A stretch of DNA of 39,531 nt from a virus (IMGVR_UViG_3300006990_000071:1-39531); one strand, 5' to 3'. Positions 30,150-38,616 are shown, counted from the stretch's first letter. The notes: a model not told the origin generated them from the letters alone. Translations and numbers: made by a program.

Positions 30150-31841
30150 TTATTGGCCTGCTACGATATTAGCAGTAATGCGAATGAAGTTGAGTGGCTC
30201 GATAAGTGCAACGTCAAAGTCAATAAAAATAGTATCAGCCTCACGTCGGAGTTGAATATTTCTAAAGTCTTGGATAGCACCTAAATCACGAAGTTGAGTT
30301 AAACGCTGCTTAGCAAGCGCTGATACTCTATTACCAGTTGAATTAGTAATACGTGAGCCAAGCTCGGATGTTAAAAATTTACGAAGTTCTCTTACACATA
30401 CGTCAATACTTTCTCTACAAGATACTTCAGTATTAACTGAAAGGTCATCTTTACGCCAAGATGTTAGTGAGCGAATAACCTCAAGTTCATTGCTTGACCC
30501 AAGTTTAACAGCAACGATACTCTTTTGAGCAACGCTATTGCTGGCACGCTCTCTATCCCAGTTTTCTTTTGTATCAAAGATGTTAAGTGCTTTACGAGTT
30601 AGTGGCTCTGCAGGAGGCAATGCACCTTGAGCACACATCAACATAAATGCTAAATACTCAGGTCCTTCATCTCTACGTGCGCCTTTATGGTCTGCAAAAG
30701 TAATGTCTTGACCAACAACTGATATTCTAAAGTCGTTCATCTTTAAAACGTATCCACTGTAAATATCAGCAAGACTTGTTTGTGAAGGTGCACCGACCCA
30801 AGCATTTCTCTCACGACCTGCAATGTATGCAAGGTCTAAGTGTCCTTTAAGAAGGTCGTGATGGTCCTGGTCTGTTGAGAAAACTGTGATTGTTGTAATG
30901 TCTTTATTCTCAACAGAAGCAAAAGCAGCAGAATACTGTGCATCTGTTGGAGCTCCACCGTTAACTGCAGCAGTTGATGGACCAGTATATACAAAGTCTG
31001 GAAGTAATCTATATCCATCAGCAAGCTCAACATCAAATGGAAGGCTTGAGAAAGACTCGATAGTATCGATAAGTTCTGCAGTATGTGCGTGTAATGCGAT
31101 TGTGTTTTGTCCCACTGATGTATAATCTAATACGTCGAGCTTTGATGGGACGCTAAATGATAAAGCGATACCAGCTAAAGCAGCAGGTAAAACAGCAACT
31201 AATTCATCCATACGAGAATAATCTGAAAGTATGAATGTTTGTGCAGCTTGACCGCTTGGCGTATAAACCATTGTCTTAGAAGTTGTAATCTCAAGCTGGT
31301 CTCCGTCTGCAAGAGTAAGTTGCAATTGGTCACCGCCGTCGATTACATATTCAGCATCTGTGTCTTGCCAGGGTGCGCGAAGACTTAGTTTATAGTATGG
31401 TCCGGAAGCGGAAAGCTCTGCAGGCAACGATGAAGGGTCGTCAAGTTGAAGTCTAATATCATTGCCGCTTGTGCCGTAATATGTTGACTTAAGTGTGAGT
31501 GCATCCGTCGCAGTTGCGTCTTGCAAGACCCATTGAGCCTGTGTGCTTTGTGCTGCACTAACGTAAGTGATAGATTTGGAAATGCCGTCTGCAACAGCTA
31601 ATGAGCGTCTCCAAATTTTATCAAGTGTTAGCAATTTCGCGTCCATAGGATAAACTTCAGTTAAATCGAAGCCTCCTTGACCGAATTTGTATGGTGTATC
31701 TTTTTTGAGTATGGGGAACTCCCCAACTACACAAAGATTTTTTGCTCCAAGCTGACCACTGGTATCGAGTGTATTTACAACATCGACAACAACGCTTGGC
31801 TCATAAAGCCTTGTGCCTCTAAATGTAATTGATGATGGCAT
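30150..31841 (-). CDS. Contractile tail sheath protein
   Basis: 563 aa. It has the sheath layout. An N-terminal strand and arm (GTRLYEPSVVVDVVNTLDTSG) is followed by variable beta insertions (~100-250). The middle protease-resistant region has TTITVFSTDQDHHDLLKGHL and GRERNAWVGAPSQTSLADI. The conserved C-terminal domain includes EVSCRESIDVCVRELRKFLT, LTQLRDLGAIQDFRNIQLRR and the handshake strand ending FDVALIEPLNFIRITANIVA. Such C-terminal patterns are diagnostic for sheath proteins of non-T4 myophages. The tube gene follows by 12 nt. It shows the virion is of the contractile type. Confidence 0.9.
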   Translation of the reverse strand: MPSSITFRGTRLYEPSVVVDVVNTLDTSGQLGAKNLCVVGEFPILKKDTPYKFGQGGFDLTEVYPMDAKLLTLDKIWRRSLAVADGISKSITYVSAAQSTQAQWVLQDATATDALTLKSTYYGTSGNDIRLQLDDPSSLPAELSASGPYYKLSLRAPWQDTDAEYVIDGGDQLQLTLADGDQLEITTSKTMVYTPSGQAAQTFILSDYSRMDELVAVLPAALAGIALSFSVPSKLDVLDYTSVGQNTIALHAHTAELIDTIESFSSLPFDVELADGYRLLPDFVYTGPSTAAVNGGAPTDAQYSAAFASVENKDITTITVFSTDQDHHDLLKGHLDLAYIAGRERNAWVGAPSQTSLADIYSGYVLKMNDFRISVVGQDITFADHKGARRDEGPEYLAFMLMCAQGALPPAEPLTRKALNIFDTKENWDRERASNSVAQKSIVAVKLGSSNELEVIRSLTSWRKDDLSVNTEVSCRESIDVCVRELRKFLTSELGSRITNSTGNRVSALAKQRLTQLRDLGAIQDFRNIQLRREADTIFIDFDVALIEPLNFIRITANIVAGQ

Positions 31842-31873
31842 ATTATCTCCTTGTTTATTTAATAAATATAATG

Positions 31874-32452
31874 TTAGCTTTCGATGATGTTAGGATTTAA
31901 CTCCCAAGGTCCGTCCCAAACAACTACTGGAGGCTTGGCGTTAATTTGCTTCTGTGCAGTAAATGTCAATGAACGAGCGTAAATATCTACGCCTGATGTG
32001 ATTAACTCATCTTCAACTTCTAAGTTTGTGCTTTTTTGAAACTGTATATTTAAATATCCAATAGCTAAGAAATTTTTCTTAAAAATCAACATTGAAGCCT
32101 GAATTAGTCTATGCAATATCCTAATACTGTCTAAATCGTCAACATATATATTAATATCGCATACTTGATTAACGAGCAGAGATAAGTTTGACTGAATGCC
32201 TCTATTACCTAAAGGTTGAATTGCATCACTGCTCTTTTCTTCTACAGACACTGTTATTAATGGGAATTTATCGTGCTTTTTACGAAACGCCACATCATAT
32301 TTTATGTCTAAAGCTAAAAGTTTATCGTGATAAGCAGCTTTTAAGTTTGCACCAATGTCATAAAACAGTTCGTTGAATGCATTCTCATTATCAGCATAAT
32401 ACTTAATGCCGTTAGCAATAGTATGTGTTATGTGTAAGTCAACAACACTCAT
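31874..32452 (-). CDS. Tail terminator/completion-like protein
   Basis: 192 aa. Its position between the head-tail adaptor genes and the sheath gene is that of the tail terminator or neck protein. The pattern of an N-terminal helix (HTIANGIKYYADNENAFNEL), central strands (DKFPLITVSVEEKSSDAIQP, NLSLLVNQVCDINIYVDDLD), a second helix (IRILHRLIQASMLIFKKN) and a final strand resembles tail terminator folds. It caps the tube and joins it to the head. Its ATG overlaps the stop of the preceding gene (TAATG), with GGAG in that gene's last codons serving as the ribosome site. Confidence 0.6.
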   Translation of the reverse strand: MSVVDLHITHTIANGIKYYADNENAFNELFYDIGANLKAAYHDKLLALDIKYDVAFRKKHDKFPLITVSVEEKSSDAIQPLGNRGIQSNLSLLVNQVCDINIYVDDLDSIRILHRLIQASMLIFKKNFLAIGYLNIQFQKSTNLEVEDELITSGVDIYARSLTFTAQKQINAKPPVVVWDGPWELNPNIIES

Positions 32453-33240
32453 TAGTCAATCTCCATTATACATTCTACTTGAACTGGCATAGGAGAAGGG
32501 ACTTCAACTTGATTTGTTCTTACGAATGTGTCTCTTATTGTATGAGGATGCCCAACAGCAATGAAAGTTGGTGAATGATAATACGATACAGAAATCTTTG
32601 CTCCTTGTGGAGGTGAATTTGCTGCGTTATTAAACGTTATTGTATCGCCGTTTAGTGTTATATCACTTACAGGTATTTCTGCATTAAGTTGAGCAATACC
32701 ATTAGCGTCTGAAGGATAGATATGTAAAATATTTACATCAGTTTGTCCTCCGGCTAATGTTAATGTCCTTGTTTGTGGAGGATTTCTTAGTGTTGCACTA
32801 CCTTGTGCTACAATATCAACTACTTCACGTTTAACATAGACACTGTCTAATAGTAAAAATTTATCACCATAGCTTGGCAAATGCTCAGGCTCTAATGTAA
32901 TCTTACATCTTTCTTTTCTGTGCAGACCGAATTTTTCTACTGTTTCTTCGCCTGCTGATGATGTCATTATTGCTTTGATTTCTTGTGCTGAATGTCTTAT
33001 CTGCCCTGTCCCTTTACAAGCTGGACAGTTTGGATTAGGACCTGCTTCATTAGCATCAATATCTTGAACTTCTATTAAATTCATACCAACACTTGTTGAA
33101 GACTTAAGAAAACAAGGACAAGAAACGGTTTGCTCCCATTGAAGTCTAATGCCTTTTTGTTGAATGAGCTTTCTAAACTCTTCTATTCTAAAATCGGCTC
33201 TTGTTTTTGTTAAGCTTTGTTGTGGTGTTTGTAAAATCAT
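32452..33240 (-). CDS. Head-tail connector protein with zinc-binding Cys motif
   Basis: 262 aa. An N-terminal helix (~10-30) is followed by two Cys pairs, SCPCF (~40-43) and NPNCPACKGTGQI (~70-82), that should bind one zinc. A strand-rich central part (RKERCKITLEPEHLPSYGDK, FLLLDSVYVKREVVDIVAQG) and an Ig-like C-terminal segment (NGDTITFNNAANSPPQGAKI) follow. Zinc-knuckle adaptor or stopper proteins of this kind occur between the head adaptor and the tail terminator in many phages. It lies 2 nt after the adaptor gene's stop. Head-closure (stopper) function is inferred from position. Confidence 0.6.
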   Translation of the reverse strand: MILQTPQQSLTKTRADFRIEEFRKLIQQKGIRLQWEQTVSCPCFLKSSTSVGMNLIEVQDIDANEAGPNPNCPACKGTGQIRHSAQEIKAIMTSSAGEETVEKFGLHRKERCKITLEPEHLPSYGDKFLLLDSVYVKREVVDIVAQGSATLRNPPQTRTLTLAGGQTDVNILHIYPSDANGIAQLNAEIPVSDITLNGDTITFNNAANSPPQGAKISVSYYHSPTFIAVGHPHTIRDTFVRTNQVEVPSPMPVQVECIMEID

Positions 33241-33242
33241 AA

Positions 33243-34244
33243 TTAGAAGCCTGCAGCAATCTTAGAAACTTTATATTTCTTTTTAAGTGTTGCCATAGCA
33301 GTTTTCAGCTGGTCTTTATAAGAAATAATCTTAGCGCCATAACCTGCTGAAGTTGCTGAAGATGTTGTTGCAATGTTTTGACTTAGTCCGTCAACTGCAA
33401 CACTAAACTGTCCTATACCTGCTCCTGCAAGTAAATCACCTGCAGTATCTAAAGGTAAAATAGCAGCTGTGTATAGTATTGCCTTAACAATAAGAGGTGG
33501 CACTGTGTGTAATTTATAACTAATAACTACATCACCTTGTGCTCCAGCTGTGCTAATCTCTACACTAAATGATTTATCAGATAATCCGAATGGCTTAACA
33601 GTGGGAGGTGTTGCACCTGCTTGATTACCATTGCCATCGTCTGTGATTTCAAAAATAAATCTTGGTCTATCAATTAAGTTTTCGCTAATAGAAATATCAG
33701 AAACTTCTGTTTGACCTTGCGGGACCGTAATAGTGCCTTCTAACATCGTAAATCCTGCTGTATAGTCATAACTAAAGTATGCAGGCACTCTGCTATATAC
33801 ACCGTGATTTGCTATTGGGTCAATCAAAAGAGGTAAAACATTACTAAATCTAAAAGTCCCAATACTTTCAGCAGTTGGTATTAAGCTGACAGATGATGTT
33901 TCTGGGGATGTTATATTAAGCCAAGCGTCTGGTATTTGAACTGGTGTATATTTGCCATATGAAATTGTTAAATCTTTAACTTCTTTAAGCGGCCTTCTAT
34001 CTAATTGTTGTCCATACCAAGCATTTCTTTGGTCGTTATATAAATCGTGTCTTTCGTTATTGACTGTAAATGGGTCTATTGTTATTTCTAATTCTTCTTC
34101 TATTAAACTTATTGCTTGTTCTATAGCTTCTTCAAAAAGCTCATCAGGATATGCATTACCAGCGTCGTCTGTTAGGTCAACACCTGTAAGCATTGTCTTT
34201 TTTAATAGGTCTGCTGTAATAATGTCTCTTAATACTAATGCCAT
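33243..34244 (-). CDS. Head-tail adaptor protein with inserted beta domain
   Basis: 333 aa. The N-terminal ~100 residues have the adaptor pattern of helices with acidic ends (DELFEEAIEQAISLIEEELE) and the NERHDLYNDQRNAWYGQQLD turn before LKEVKDLTISYGK. The C-terminal helical part (LIVKAILYTAAILPLDTAGD, then IISYKDQLKTAMATLKKKYK) also fits. Between them lies a beta-rich insertion (TVPQGQTEVSDISISENLID, FIFEITDDGNGNQAG) absent from short adaptors of ~110-170 aa. It joins portal to stopper. The first gene after the pseudoknot-terminator element, it has its own promoter and AAGGA before the ATG. Confidence 0.65.
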   Translation of the reverse strand: MALVLRDIITADLLKKTMLTGVDLTDDAGNAYPDELFEEAIEQAISLIEEELEITIDPFTVNNERHDLYNDQRNAWYGQQLDRRPLKEVKDLTISYGKYTPVQIPDAWLNITSPETSSVSLIPTAESIGTFRFSNVLPLLIDPIANHGVYSRVPAYFSYDYTAGFTMLEGTITVPQGQTEVSDISISENLIDRPRFIFEITDDGNGNQAGATPPTVKPFGLSDKSFSVEISTAGAQGDVVISYKLHTVPPLIVKAILYTAAILPLDTAGDLLAGAGIGQFSVAVDGLSQNIATTSSATSAGYGAKIISYKDQLKTAMATLKKKYKVSKIAAGF

Positions 34245-34306
34245 ATTTGTTGTCCTTATGAGTTATCTGTTTGATGTCGGTGAAACTTTCTTTGATTATC
34301 TATGGT

Positions 34307-34335
34307 ATTATAATAAATCTAAGTTTCTTTTTAAC
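34307..34335 (-). promoter_or_regulatory. Promoter for the head-tail connector operon
   Basis: Leftward GTTAAA (34335-34330) and a consensus TATAAT (34312-34307) with a 17-nt spacer, about 63 nt upstream of the ATG at 34244. It follows the structured terminator after the capsid gene, so connector and tail genes can be transcribed independently of the capsid. Confidence 0.6.
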
Positions 34336-34354
34336 TACGTCTAATCTGCGTATG

Positions 34355-34466
34355 AAAAAAAACCTCTCTAATCTGACTGGGAGAGCAAGAGCCATTTCGA
34401 GAGGTTAAAAAATCTGAATATATCGAACTTCTGATTTTTTGAAAGACTAATAGTGCCTCTCCCAGT
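34355..34466 (-). ncRNA. Pseudoknot-like structured element ending in a terminator
   Basis: Leftward order: arm A ACTGGGAGAG (34466-34457), hairpin C AAAAAATC / GATTTTTT (34440-34433 with 34414-34407), arm B AACCTCTC (34406-34399), arm A' CTCTCCCAGT (34385-34376), arm B' GAGAGGTT (34368-34361), then eight T. A pairs perfectly with A' (10 bp) and B with B' (8 bp), so the two stems interleave as a pseudoknot. B can also pair with GAGAGG in arm A, which offers an alternative fold that would release B' and disable the terminator. It lies in the 3' untranslated region of the capsid gene, 23 nt after its stop. Confidence 0.65.
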
Positions 34467-34488
34467 TTTTCTAAATCCTAATTAAAGA

Positions 34489-36006
34489 TTATTTAGAAGC
34501 TGCGTTTCTAAGAACGAAGTTCTTCTTAGGCACCTTAACTGATGGAGCACCGAAGAGCATAAGAAGGAATTGCTTAGCAGCGCCAACTTCTGCAAGAGGA
34601 CGACGGATGAAGTCGAGAAGACGTGCAAACTCGATAACACCTTGGTCGAGCTGAGTAATGAGAACGCTGTCGCAATCATTTTGCTCAAATCCTGCGTCAA
34701 ACCAATCAGCACCGATAATCTCATCAGCCTTAACTTCACCGATGAGCTGTGCTTTACGAAGACACTGTGCATCACTAAGGTCGCCTTTGCAACGATAGAT
34801 ACGAACGTAAAGAGGAGCATCACCTGCAGTTTGAGCAGCGAGGTTGAACTTAGGAATTTGACCGTCGTGTGCATCAACAGCGTCAGAAAGAATAGGGTCA
34901 GAATAACCTTTCTTATTAACCATTACGAATACATAGCGATAATCACCTTGGTGGTCGCCATTACCAGTTGGGTCCCAACCTACTGAAGTATCAAGGTCAG
35001 CATTTAATGCAGTAACAGCAGCGCGATAATTTACATCTGTATCAACACCTTGTGAAGTGAAACGTGCAGCGCCGTTTTGGAGAGTAAGGTCAGAGCTTGC
35101 AGATTTAACTGAAGGTGGAGCAAGACGACGGCTGATAAATGGAGCAGCAACTACAGGTACGGGTCCCATAGGTCCCATAACGTGGATGCGAGGTCCAGCA
35201 CCAATAGTGTGAACGCCTTGGTCTCCTTGATTAACCATAATCATTGAGTCGTGGCGACCATTCTGTGCACTATCGCTGATAAGCTTGCTGTATGCCTTAG
35301 GAGACATAAAGATTGCGTCAGGCTGTCCAAAACGAGGAGCAGAGTAAAGCTCACCAAGAACTTCGTGAAGCTTCTCACCAGTTAAAGCAGAACCGCCTAG
35401 GTCCTCTTGGTTGTCAGAGAAATCACGGCCAAAACGGAATGGATTACGTCGACCGCTATCGCCACGCTCAATTTGCTTAAGAACACCGTCAAATGCATTA
35501 ACATTTACGTCTTCATCACCGTGGAAAAGTTGAACCTCCATTTTACGAAGAAGGCTCATTGTGCCGCGCTCAGTCTCTTCAGCAAGAGCGTCTGCGTTAG
35601 GACCAACAATACCTACAAGGCTTGCAACGTCAGAGATGCTGCGTTTTTCTGCCATATATTTAATCTTTACAGATTTTCTCTCGTATTGTGATGCTGATGC
35701 ACCAAACTCACTACCGCCACCTTCGCTGATGAATGGGTCGAGGTCTTCACCGTGGTCGCGAATAACTGCATACTCGTGAAGAGTGTTAGTTGCTTGGACC
35801 TTAGGAAGCATTGGCCATAGAGCCAAATCGCGCATAGTGTGAGCAGCAGAAGCTAAAGTTCCTTCAATTGACTGAGGGACGATAGGTGAAAGTGAGCCTG
35901 CGCCCATAGTGTTGCTCTGATAACCTACTTCGCTGCTTTTGCGAAGAGTATCATTTAGACGGGTAAGTTCGTTAATAGTAACGTTTTCATTGATATTAGG
36001 TAACAT
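34489..36006 (-). CDS. Major capsid protein
   Basis: 505 aa. The HK97-fold layout starts with an N-terminal arm (~1-60), then WPMLPKVQATNTLHEYAVIR, the E-loop region with YERKSVKIKYMAEKRSISDV, and the spine helix (NADALAEETERGTMSLLRKM). The P-domain has QLFHGDEDVNVNAFDGVLKQ and DAIFMSPKAYSKLISDSAQN, and PVVAAPFI follows. Residues ~330-450 form an inserted beta domain (NYRAAVTALNADLD, DYRYVFVMVNKKGYSD, PLYVRIYRC), fibronectin III- or Ig-like in pattern. The domain then returns to the A-domain end (VIEFARLLDFIRRPLAEVGA, KQFLLMLFGAPSVKVPKKNF). The codon use is distinctly richer in G/C than its neighbours, expected for the most abundant virion protein. It follows the scaffold-like gene. Confidence 0.85.
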   Translation of the reverse strand: MLPNINENVTINELTRLNDTLRKSSEVGYQSNTMGAGSLSPIVPQSIEGTLASAAHTMRDLALWPMLPKVQATNTLHEYAVIRDHGEDLDPFISEGGGSEFGASASQYERKSVKIKYMAEKRSISDVASLVGIVGPNADALAEETERGTMSLLRKMEVQLFHGDEDVNVNAFDGVLKQIERGDSGRRNPFRFGRDFSDNQEDLGGSALTGEKLHEVLGELYSAPRFGQPDAIFMSPKAYSKLISDSAQNGRHDSMIMVNQGDQGVHTIGAGPRIHVMGPMGPVPVVAAPFISRRLAPPSVKSASSDLTLQNGAARFTSQGVDTDVNYRAAVTALNADLDTSVGWDPTGNGDHQGDYRYVFVMVNKKGYSDPILSDAVDAHDGQIPKFNLAAQTAGDAPLYVRIYRCKGDLSDAQCLRKAQLIGEVKADEIIGADWFDAGFEQNDCDSVLITQLDQGVIEFARLLDFIRRPLAEVGAAKQFLLMLFGAPSVKVPKKNFVLRNAASK

Positions 36007-36018
36007 TATGTATTCTCC

Positions 36019-36543
36019 TTAAAAATTTACTTTATCAATATCTACACCCGCCTCAAGACGACTAATCGCTTTAAAGAGTTGGGCTTTTCTTTCGAAAGAG
36101 GCAGAAGATAGCTCTGCCATAGCTTTGTTAATTAATTCGGTGCGAGTTGGAGCAGCAGCTTCTGGAGCTTCTACGCTAACTTCTTCTTCTACGACTACAG
36201 TTGCTGATTTAACTACTGGCTCATTCTCAAGGTCTTCTACCTTTTTATTAAGCTCTTCAGTTTTTTCTTCAACGTTTTTCGTAATCTCTTCAGCTTTAAC
36301 TTCAATTGCTTTCTCAATATCCTCTTGTGAAGGGATGTTAAGAGCAGCTACTGCGTTAAGGATGCTGTCAAGTTTTGCTGAAAGTTCATCTACAGATTTG
36401 CTTAGACCTTCAAACTTAGCCGTATGCTCGGCTACTAAGGCGTCTGCTGACTTAGCAAGCTCTGTTGAAACTTTATTTTCAATTTCGAGAGTTTCCTTAA
36501 TCTCAGTAAGGATTGTCTCAACATTATTATTAGTTTCTGACAT
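36019..36543 (-). CDS. Scaffold-like acidic coiled-coil protein
   Basis: 174 aa from ATG 36543, which has AGGAG 9 nt upstream; the frame extends to 36591 without a ribosome site. It is almost wholly helical with clear heptads (ILTEIKETLEIENKVSTELA, AIEVKAEEITKNVEEKTEEL, NKKVEDLENE), acidic in the middle, and has a short C-terminal helical segment (LSSASFERKAQLFKAISRLE). Scaffolding proteins are encoded between protease and capsid, and the composition matches. As the preceding protease also carries a scaffold-like tail, this could instead be a second scaffold or a capsid-decorating protein. Its leader contains the promoter block at 36679-36703. Confidence 0.6.
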   Translation of the reverse strand: MSETNNNVETILTEIKETLEIENKVSTELAKSADALVAEHTAKFEGLSKSVDELSAKLDSILNAVAALNIPSQEDIEKAIEVKAEEITKNVEEKTEELNKKVEDLENEPVVKSATVVVEEEVSVEAPEAAAPTRTELINKAMAELSSASFERKAQLFKAISRLEAGVDIDKVNF

Positions 36544-36678
36544 TGTGTTTTCTCCTATAGAATTTATAATCTTATTTGATGCCGTTTGCATAGGCTTTGC
36601 TTGTTGCTATTGTTTGTGCAATATATACAAATATACCTTACTTGACAATAGAAAAACAATTAGAGCGAATTTTAGCGC

Positions 36679-36703
36679 GTTCCTATATTATATATACTGC
36701 AAC
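36679..36703 (-). promoter_or_regulatory. Promoter block for the scaffold/capsid genes, shared with the GIY-YIG promoter
   Basis: Reading leftward, GTTG, one base, AGTATATATA, then ATATAGGAAC. The block at 2336-2311 reads the same except for one substitution and a small change just before TAGGAAC. It has a TATAAT-like -10 but a weak -35, and it leaves a ~135-nt leader before the ATG at 36543, within which CTATTGT and ACAATAG can pair. Confidence 0.6.
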
Positions 36704-36809
36704 TGATTAATTTATTTAGTTATAAGTATATTTTTTTTATGTTTTGTTAGTTTAGATGTCGAAAACTTTATCTTTATATATTAAAAGCAAGTTTTATTTA
36801 TTTATTATT
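36704..36809. other. AT-rich non-coding stretch upstream of the capsid promoter
   Basis: No gene or clear structure is seen in this part of the 346-nt gap between the protease stop (36890) and the scaffold start (36543). It is almost purely A and T with several short T tracts. Confidence 0.4.
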
Positions 36810-36870
36810 CTGTTTTTATAGAAATATTTTTTTATATGTTTAATAATATATTTAAATTCTATAAAAACAG
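36810..36870. repeat. 14-bp perfect inverted repeat after the protease gene
   Basis: CTGTTTTTATAGAA (36810-36823) and TTCTATAAAAACAG (36857-36870) are perfect inverted repeats around 33 nt of AT-only sequence. It lies 20 nt past the protease stop on the minus strand. There is no T tract directly after the stem in that direction, so it is not a canonical terminator. An RNase III-type processing site, an mRNA-stabilising hairpin or a protein-binding dyad are possible. Confidence 0.6.
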
Positions 36871-36889
36871 AGTTAATCTGGGTTGTCTA

Positions 36890-38164
36890 TTAGCTACAAT
36901 ATTGTTTGATATATTCTTGCATTTTATCGACAGGTAATCCCATTTCAAGCATACCCAAAATAAGTTGCTTCAATTCTTCAGGTGAAAGTCCTTCTGGCAT
37001 TTCTACCTCAGGCATATCTTCTTTATCCATAGGCTCCATATTCATATCTTCTGAAGCTAAAGGCTGCTCATCGTCTTCTAAGCTTTCAGGCTGAATAGGA
37101 CTTAGGTCAGACATTTTATCCATTTGACTATGTATTTCTGCCATAATCTCAGGGTCTGCTAATTCTGGATGAATTTCTAAAAGTTTTTGGGCTTTACTCT
37201 TTGGGTCTTCACCGTCTTCGTAATCGATTTTCTCTTTCTTAAGACCTTCTAAGAAACGAGCATATTCCATCATTTGTTGTCTGTCCATTTTATCCATCTC
37301 TTCGTCAGACTTATAATATCCCTTTTCCATCTCAAAAGACTGAGGATAATCATTATCTCTATCGTAAAGTGGTGGCTCAACATCTTCGGGAGCATCTACT
37401 ACTTCTTCTCGCAGTGCGTCAATATCTTTATCCATCTCTTCTTGCATCTCTACTTCAAGATAGTGATATGCTGCCTGAAGGTAATCAAGAGCTTTTGTAA
37501 TCTTTCCTTGGACCCATTCTGGTAAGTCTGCATCCATTGGCATTGATTTGAGTAATGCACAAAGCTTTTCAGAATAGTCTTCGAGCATTTTACTTTGCTT
37601 ATATGTCATAGGCAAATCATCGTATTGTTTTTCCATAGTTTCTGTTTTCTCCATATCTGTCAAAATAGATTTAACTAAAGCTACAGTTGCTTCAGTATTA
37701 CAAGGTTGATGTGTCAATGAAACATTTAAAACCTTCGCACGAGTAATAATATGTGGATTTTTATTATCTCTTGCTAAGACTTGGCCTTCTATACTAAAGC
37801 CTAATTGTCTAATATCTCCTGCGCTCTTCATTGCTTTATAGTTTTCGACTAAGTCTTTAACTATTTGTTTTTTAGCATAAAGAATGCCTTTAATTGATGT
37901 TGCGTTTTTACCTCTATGTTTAATCCTATTAACGGATTGAGGAGCACCTACAATAAAACGTGGTTCATTCTGGTGGTCGTAATTAAATGCACCATTTTTA
38001 AGACAATAGCTCCAGTCAATACCATCTTGCAGAATAATCTCTCCTGCACTATCTTGATGTTCTGTTGTTGCTATGCCTTCAATATCTATAGTCTCTTTCT
38101 CATCATCTTTATTAAGATTTAAAGTTAGAGGCTGAAATTTACTAAATACGTCAAGTTTGCTCAT
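36890..38164 (-). CDS. Prohead protease fused to a scaffold-like acidic tail
   Basis: 424 aa. Residues ~25-165 form an HK97/herpesvirus-type prohead protease domain. IEGIATTEHQDSAGEIILQDG opens it, NYDHQNEPRFIVG supplies the catalytic His64, and RQLGFSIEGQVLARD supplies the Ser124 nucleophile. AKVLNVSLTHQPCNTEA closes it. The remaining ~255 residues are acidic and helical (MDKDIDALREEVVDAPEDVE, MSDLSPIQPESLEDDEQPLA, ELKQLILGMLEMGLPVDKMQ), as in proteases that carry their own scaffold (delta-domain-like) part. It would assemble inside the prohead and then degrade itself and the scaffold. The ATG overlaps the previous stop by 4 nt with AGAGGAAAG upstream. Confidence 0.8.
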   Translation of the reverse strand: MSKLDVFSKFQPLTLNLNKDDEKETIDIEGIATTEHQDSAGEIILQDGIDWSYCLKNGAFNYDHQNEPRFIVGAPQSVNRIKHRGKNATSIKGILYAKKQIVKDLVENYKAMKSAGDIRQLGFSIEGQVLARDNKNPHIITRAKVLNVSLTHQPCNTEATVALVKSILTDMEKTETMEKQYDDLPMTYKQSKMLEDYSEKLCALLKSMPMDADLPEWVQGKITKALDYLQAAYHYLEVEMQEEMDKDIDALREEVVDAPEDVEPPLYDRDNDYPQSFEMEKGYYKSDEEMDKMDRQQMMEYARFLEGLKKEKIDYEDGEDPKSKAQKLLEIHPELADPEIMAEIHSQMDKMSDLSPIQPESLEDDEQPLASEDMNMEPMDKEDMPEVEMPEGLSPEELKQLILGMLEMGLPVDKMQEYIKQYCS

Positions 38165-38616
38165 TTATCTTTCCTCTCAAATTGTGTATTTAACGCCTCA
38201 TTGAGAGGCTTGCCACTATCTAATAGTTTTTGAAGCTCTTCTAAAGCATAACTTCCTACAACGTGCCACTCAGGTCTTTTATAACCAAATCTTTGCTGAA
38301 TTGTAAATGCTTTTTGTAATTGTGATAGTTTAATGTTTTTAGCAGCTATAGCTTTTGCTATTCTTCTACTTGCCCCATTAGGACCTTTTAGTTTACTTTT
38401 CTTTACTTTTTGTATTGCAGCTGCAGACTGTTCGATAATAGCATCACCAATAGTAATGACGTTTTCTTCTGTTTTATTTATTTCTTCTTTATGAGTATTT
38501 ATAGGTTGTTCATCTAAATTATGAACGTCAGCTAAACGACTAACATCTTTTGATTTATTTAGAGTTTGTCTTGCTTCTGACCTTGCTTTTTTTAATATGT
38601 CTTGAAATGTTGTCAT
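38161..38616 (-). CDS. Hypothetical head-region protein, 151 aa
   Basis: 151 aa, basic and helical. The first ~80 residues are charged and probably flexible (KKARSEARQTLNKSKDVSRL). A conserved-looking core follows (SKLKGPNGASRRIAKAIAAK, TIQQRFGYKRPEWHVVGSYA, LEELQKLLDSGKPLNEALNT). No family is recognised. It is just upstream of, and overlaps by 4 nt, the prohead protease gene, so a head-assembly role is likely by position. The only purine-rich site before its ATG is AGGCAG within the dispersed repeat at 38618, which thus may act as its ribosome binding site. Confidence 0.6.
   Translation of the reverse strand: MTTFQDILKKARSEARQTLNKSKDVSRLADVHNLDEQPINTHKEEINKTEENVITIGDAIIEQSAAAIQKVKKSKLKGPNGASRRIAKAIAAKNIKLSQLQKAFTIQQRFGYKRPEWHVVGSYALEELQKLLDSGKPLNEALNTQFERKDK

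Noticed and set aside
34482-34877. Minus-strand 131-aa frame inside the capsid gene
   Set aside because: Alternate frame of the capsid gene; Leu/Ser/Val-rich, no ribosome site.
29452-36761. GATGTCG in three intergenic regions (near 29454, 34273 and 36755)
   Set aside because: A 7-mer is expected by chance several times on two strands of this length, and the flanks and distances to promoters differ.
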